Shown: positions 14,885 through 16,859 of the stretch, one piece after another
Layout of the letters: the number at the start of each line of letters is the position of its first letter
How positions within the stretch are numbered: position 1 is the stretch's first letter
NCBI GenBank assembly: GCA_009881125.1
Contig: WXFH01000159.1
Location: 1-16,859, forward strand
Length of the DNA stretch: 16,859 nucleotides
Direction: 5' to 3'
From: Acidaminobacter sp.
Lineage (GTDB): Bacteria > Bacillota_A > Clostridia > Peptostreptococcales > Acidaminobacteraceae
Notes under the pieces: model-generated
Seen by the model: only the letters and a program-made list of their open reading frames with translations
Told to the model about the DNA's origin: nothing
Database searches by the model: none
Position numbers and translations under genes: made by a program

Positions 14885-16285
14885 ATGGATGATATTTCAA
14901 TGAAACCTCAGCAGCTAACGATCACTGCCCTCAGCGAGGAAGGGGAGGGCATTGGCCGCCTGGACGGCATGGCGGTATTTGTGCCCGGTGCGCTGCCCGG
15001 AGAGATGGTGGAGTGCCATCTCGTCGAGCAAAAGAAAAATTATGCCAAGGGGCGAATGACGCGGGTGCTTGAGGCATCACCTTTGCGGGGCATACCGCCG
15101 TGCCCTTATTTTCCGGAGTGTGGTGGTTGTCAGCTCCAGCATCTGGACTATCAGGGGCAGCTGGAGGCCAAGAGGGTAACGGTTCAGGATGCACTGGAGC
15201 GCATTGGTGGGTTCAAAGGTGTTGAAGTGCCGATGACACTGGGGATGTCCGAACCTTATCGATATAGAAACAATGGTCAATATCCTATCCGGAAGATCAA
15301 TGGTCAGATTCGAATTGGCTTTTTTAAGGCGGGCTCCCACGAGGTCATTGACATCAAGGACTGCTTGATTCAGCCGGAGATTAATGCGCGCGTGGTCGCG
15401 GCAATTAAAGCCTGGATCCAGGAGACGGGCCTGACGACTTACAATCCCAAGACCCAGGAAGGTTTGATGCGCCATTTGATGATTCGTCACTCCAACGTCA
15501 CAGGCGGTCTCATGGTCGTGCTGGTGGCGACAGAAAAAACGCTGCCGGGCAAAGCTGGACTCATCGAGCGACTTCGCGACGCGGTGCCTGAGATCGAGAG
15601 CATTATACTCAATACCAATATTAAGCCAGGCAGTCAGGTGCTGGGGCCGCACAACAAAGTTTTGTTCGGGAGTGACCGGATCAATGGCGAGTTAGATGGC
15701 TTTAAATTTGGTATAAGCCCGCTGTCTTTTTTTCAGGTCAACACCGATCAGACCAAAGTGCTTTATCAGAAAGCCATTGAGTTTGCGGACTTAAAAGGTG
15801 ACGAAACCGTTTTTGACGTTTATTCCGGTATAGGAACGATATCTCTTAGTTTGTCGAGAAAAGCACGGAAGGTCTATGGAATTGAAAGCGTGAGACCTGC
15901 GGTGGAAGATGCAGTTGAAAATGCCAAGCGTGCCGGGGTGAGTCACGTGGAATTTGTTGCTGGTTTGGCTGAGGACGTCATGCCGAGGCTTGCGGAGGCT
16001 GGCATTTGGGCGGATGTGGTTGTGCTCGATCCGCCGCGCAAGGGCTGTGAACCGGCGGTTCTGCGGACGCTGCTGGATATGAAGCCGGAGAAGATCGTCT
16101 ATGTGTCCTGTAAGCCATCCACGCTGGCGCGGGATCTAAAGATTTTGTGCGGCGGCGGGGAATCTGGTCTGGAGGAAGCAGTCTACAAGTTGGCGGCGGT
16201 GCAGCCGGTGGATCTTTTTGGGGAGACGGGGCACGTTGAGTGCGTGATTCTGATGCAGCGTAGTGGTGTGAAGGGCGAAAAATAG
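14885..16285 (+). CDS. 23S rRNA (uracil-5-)-methyltransferase, RlmD/RlmCD family
   Basis: A 466-residue SAM-dependent RNA m5U methyltransferase (RumA/TrmA superfamily). Gram-positive relatives (RlmCD) methylate U747 and/or U1939 of 23S rRNA; the exact target here is not decidable. An N-terminal TRAM domain (about 8-62, LTITALSEEGEGIGRLDGMAVFVPGALPGE) is followed by the Fe-S ligands C73, C79 and C82 (CPYFPECGGC) and probably C160 (IKDCLI), matching the [4Fe-4S] cluster of RumA. The methyltransferase fold shows the SAM loop FDVYSGIGTISLSL (about 310-323), VVLDPPRKGCEP (about 379-390) and the catalytic cysteine C409 in IVYVSCKPSTLARDL. A final glutamate sits in GETGHVECV. The length is normal for the family. 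It is followed by a strong terminator, so it is probably monocistronic. The start is ATG 14885. Confidence 0.94.
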   Translation: MDDISMKPQQLTITALSEEGEGIGRLDGMAVFVPGALPGEMVECHLVEQKKNYAKGRMTRVLEASPLRGIPPCPYFPECGGCQLQHLDYQGQLEAKRVTVQDALERIGGFKGVEVPMTLGMSEPYRYRNNGQYPIRKINGQIRIGFFKAGSHEVIDIKDCLIQPEINARVVAAIKAWIQETGLTTYNPKTQEGLMRHLMIRHSNVTGGLMVVLVATEKTLPGKAGLIERLRDAVPEIESIILNTNIKPGSQVLGPHNKVLFGSDRINGELDGFKFGISPLSFFQVNTDQTKVLYQKAIEFADLKGDETVFDVYSGIGTISLSLSRKARKVYGIESVRPAVEDAVENAKRAGVSHVEFVAGLAEDVMPRLAEAGIWADVVVLDPPRKGCEPAVLRTLLDMKPEKIVYVSCKPSTLARDLKILCGGGESGLEEAVYKLAAVQPVDLFGETGHVECVILMQRSGVKGEK

Positions 16286-16294
16286 GGTATGACT

Positions 16295-16306
16295 ACTACA
16301 TGTAGT
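16295..16306. repeat. Twelve-base perfect palindrome ACTACATGTAGT
   Basis: It lies 10 bases after the methyltransferase stop. The half sites ACTACA/TGTAGT are like those of BlaI/MecI operators, but those have two central bases (TACAnnTGTA) and this has none. Function unknown. Confidence 0.4.
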
Positions 16307-16328
16307 GGTTTTAGGGCAAAAAATGAGC

Positions 16329-16370
16329 AAAAAAGGGGGTTAAAAATGTACGGTTTTAACCCCCTTTTTT
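16329..16370. terminator. Strong intrinsic terminator after the rRNA methyltransferase gene
   Basis: A perfect 17-bp stem AAAAAAGGGGGTTAAAA (16329-16345) / TTTTAACCCCCTTTTTT (16354-16370) with an eight-base loop. The A and T runs on both sides make it usable in both directions. It marks the boundary to the A+T-rich right end. Confidence 0.95.
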
Positions 16371-16461
16371 AGCGAAAAATACTGATGCAGAAGCCAATTT
16401 TTTAGATGCAGCCCTTAAAATGATGCAAAATCACTTTATGACAAAAGAAATTATAAAATAA
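16360..16461 (+). pseudogene. Possible C-terminal remnant of a lost gene
   Basis: After a TAA at 16357-16359 the frame stays open for 33 codons and ends at TAA 16459-16461. Its last part reads NTDAEANFLDAALKMMQN followed by HFMTKEIIK, an amphipathic, protein-like composition, but there is no credible start or ribosome binding site. It could be the tail of a gene cut off at the junction, or chance in A+T-rich DNA. I do not recognise a family. Confidence 0.2.
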
Positions 16462-16555
16462 AATAACTAGAAAAATAGACATTATTTGAAACGATGTTGG
16501 TGTAAGTTTTAAATAGGGAATTGAAGTTGAAGTATATAATATTACTTGGAGGCAG

Positions 16556-16596
16556 ACCGTCAATCTGGAGATAAACTCTCTTAGTTGGCGGTTTTT
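16556..16596 (+). terminator. Terminator/attenuator-like hairpin in the repressor-gene upstream region
   Basis: ACCGTCAA (16556-16563) pairs with TTGGCGGT (16585-16592) through one G-T pair, followed by a T run to 16596. A competing small hairpin CAGA/TCTG (16553-16556 and 16564-16567) would use the same arm. A TATAAT lies at 16534-16539 without a clear -35. It may end a short RNA or be a leftover terminator. Confidence 0.4.
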
Positions 16597-16637
16597 ATAA
16601 TCTTAAATCTTGTTACATTTTTTTAAAGAAATCATCA

Positions 16638-16666
16638 TTGACAATTTGGTTTATTCAGTATAGACT
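16638..16666 (+). promoter_or_regulatory. Promoter of the BlaI-family gene
   Basis: A perfect TTGACA at 16638-16643. Candidate -10 elements are TAGACT (16661-16666, spacing 17) and TATAGA (16659-16664, spacing 15); a perfect TATAAT at 16667-16672 is too far (23). The dyad GACTT-8-AAGTC (16663-16680) overlaps the -10/start region and could be an autoregulatory operator, though it is not the TACA/TGTA type. Confidence 0.55.
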
Positions 16667-16708
16667 TATAATATAAAGTCGATGTTGCATAGACCAAGGA
16701 GGTTTATC

Positions 16709-16859
16709 ATGAAATATTATAAACTCGCAGAAACTGAAGAAAAGTTTGCAGAATTAATCTGGCAGAACGAGCCGATTGGTTCCGGCGATCTTGTGAAACT
16801 AAGTGAAAAAGAAATGAATTGGAAAAAGTCCACAACATATACAGTACTTAAAAAGTTAT
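16709..16859 (+). CDS. BlaI/MecI/CopY-family transcriptional repressor (partial, cut by window end)
   Basis: Only the first 50 codons are present. The start ATG follows AAGGAGG (16696-16702) at ideal spacing. The visible part, beginning MKYYKLAETEEKFAELIW and continuing to about NWKKSTTYTVLKKL, is the N-terminal winged-helix DNA-binding domain. LAETEEKFAELIWQNEPIGSGDL aligns with the typical 'E..vm..lW....v...el' first helices, and KKSTTYTVLKKL with the recognition helix ('...T..T.L.rL'). Such repressors control beta-lactamase, PBP2a, copper or other stress genes and are usually followed by a BlaR/MecR-type M56 metallopeptidase sensor, which would lie outside the window. Codon use is A+T-rich (AAA, TTA, AAT, ATA), unlike the genes to the left. 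Confidence 0.85.
   Translation, partial: MKYYKLAETEEKFAELIWQNEPIGSGDLVKLSEKEMNWKKSTTYTVLKKL

Larger units (their letters stand above)
16371..16708. other. A+T-rich gene-free stretch
   Basis: The only long gap in the window (about 420 bases between the methyltransferase stop and the next start). It holds the terminator and the remnant listed separately, three GATGCA copies (16384, 16405, 16423), a TATAAT at 16534-16539, a small terminator-like hairpin, and the promoter of the repressor gene. Base composition is much more A+T-rich than everything to the left. Confidence 0.6.

Noticed and set aside
16384..16428. Three GATGCA copies as a possible repeat array.
   Set aside because: Six bases only, uneven spacing (21 and 18), and they fall in frame in the possible gene remnant; not CRISPR-like.
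1..16859. Search for tRNA, rRNA, CRISPR arrays, insertion sequences, attachment sites or a replication origin.
   Set aside because: Reading both strands by eye showed no cloverleaf, repeat-spacer pattern, transposase motif or DnaA-box cluster; a covariance or profile search could still find a small RNA.

Overview
The window looks like chromosomal DNA from a spore-forming, low-to-mid G+C Firmicute, most likely a Clostridia member. The evidence is the gene set and order whiA-dnaE-pfkA-pyk, a pyruvate kinase carrying the C-terminal phosphohistidine-type domain common in Gram-positive bacteria, a GerMN (spore germination/sporulation) protein, an SLH-anchored CAP protein, Fe-S aldo/keto reductase chemistry typical of anaerobes, and strong AAGGAGG-type ribosome binding sites. 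I cannot name the genus from the sequence alone.

Layout. Positions 5-10414 hold a run of plus-strand housekeeping genes: whiA (cell division/chromosome regulator), dnaE (replicative polymerase), pfkA and pyk (the two controlled kinases of glycolysis), then a tight tail of a hotdog-fold acyl-CoA thioesterase, a ferredoxin-like aldo/keto reductase and a glycerate 2-kinase. A clear intrinsic terminator at 10439-10476 closes this run. The pyk-thioesterase-AKR-glycerate kinase block is closely spaced and could be co-transcribed. Its substrates (PEP/pyruvate, glycerate to 2-phosphoglycerate) meet in lower glycolysis.

Positions 10500-13260 hold a convergent pair. One is a single gene (plus strand, own promoter, possible CRP/FNR-type operator) for an orphan protein that looks like an alpha-alpha toroid (squalene cyclase/prenyltransferase fold). 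The other, on the minus strand, encodes a secreted SLH + CAP_assoc_N + CAP protein. They meet at a bidirectional terminator (11589-11633). Positions 13365-14739 carry a minus-strand membrane-anchored GerMN-domain protein whose terminator hairpin overlaps its own stop codon. It diverges from an RlmD/RlmCD-type 23S rRNA uracil-5-methyltransferase (14885-16285), and the two promoters appear to share one palindromic -10 element.

After a 17-bp perfect-stem terminator (16329-16370) the sequence becomes strikingly A+T-rich. It holds a possible gene-tail remnant, a small terminator/attenuator-like hairpin and a sigma-A-type promoter. It ends inside a BlaI/MecI/CopY-family repressor gene cut by the window edge. 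This last part reads like the start of an accessory or acquired segment.

Most of the window is well-understood core genome. I see no CRISPR array, tRNA, rRNA or insertion sequence. The parts that merit a second look are the orphan toroid gene with its regulatory region, the AT-rich right edge, and several small regulatory arrangements.
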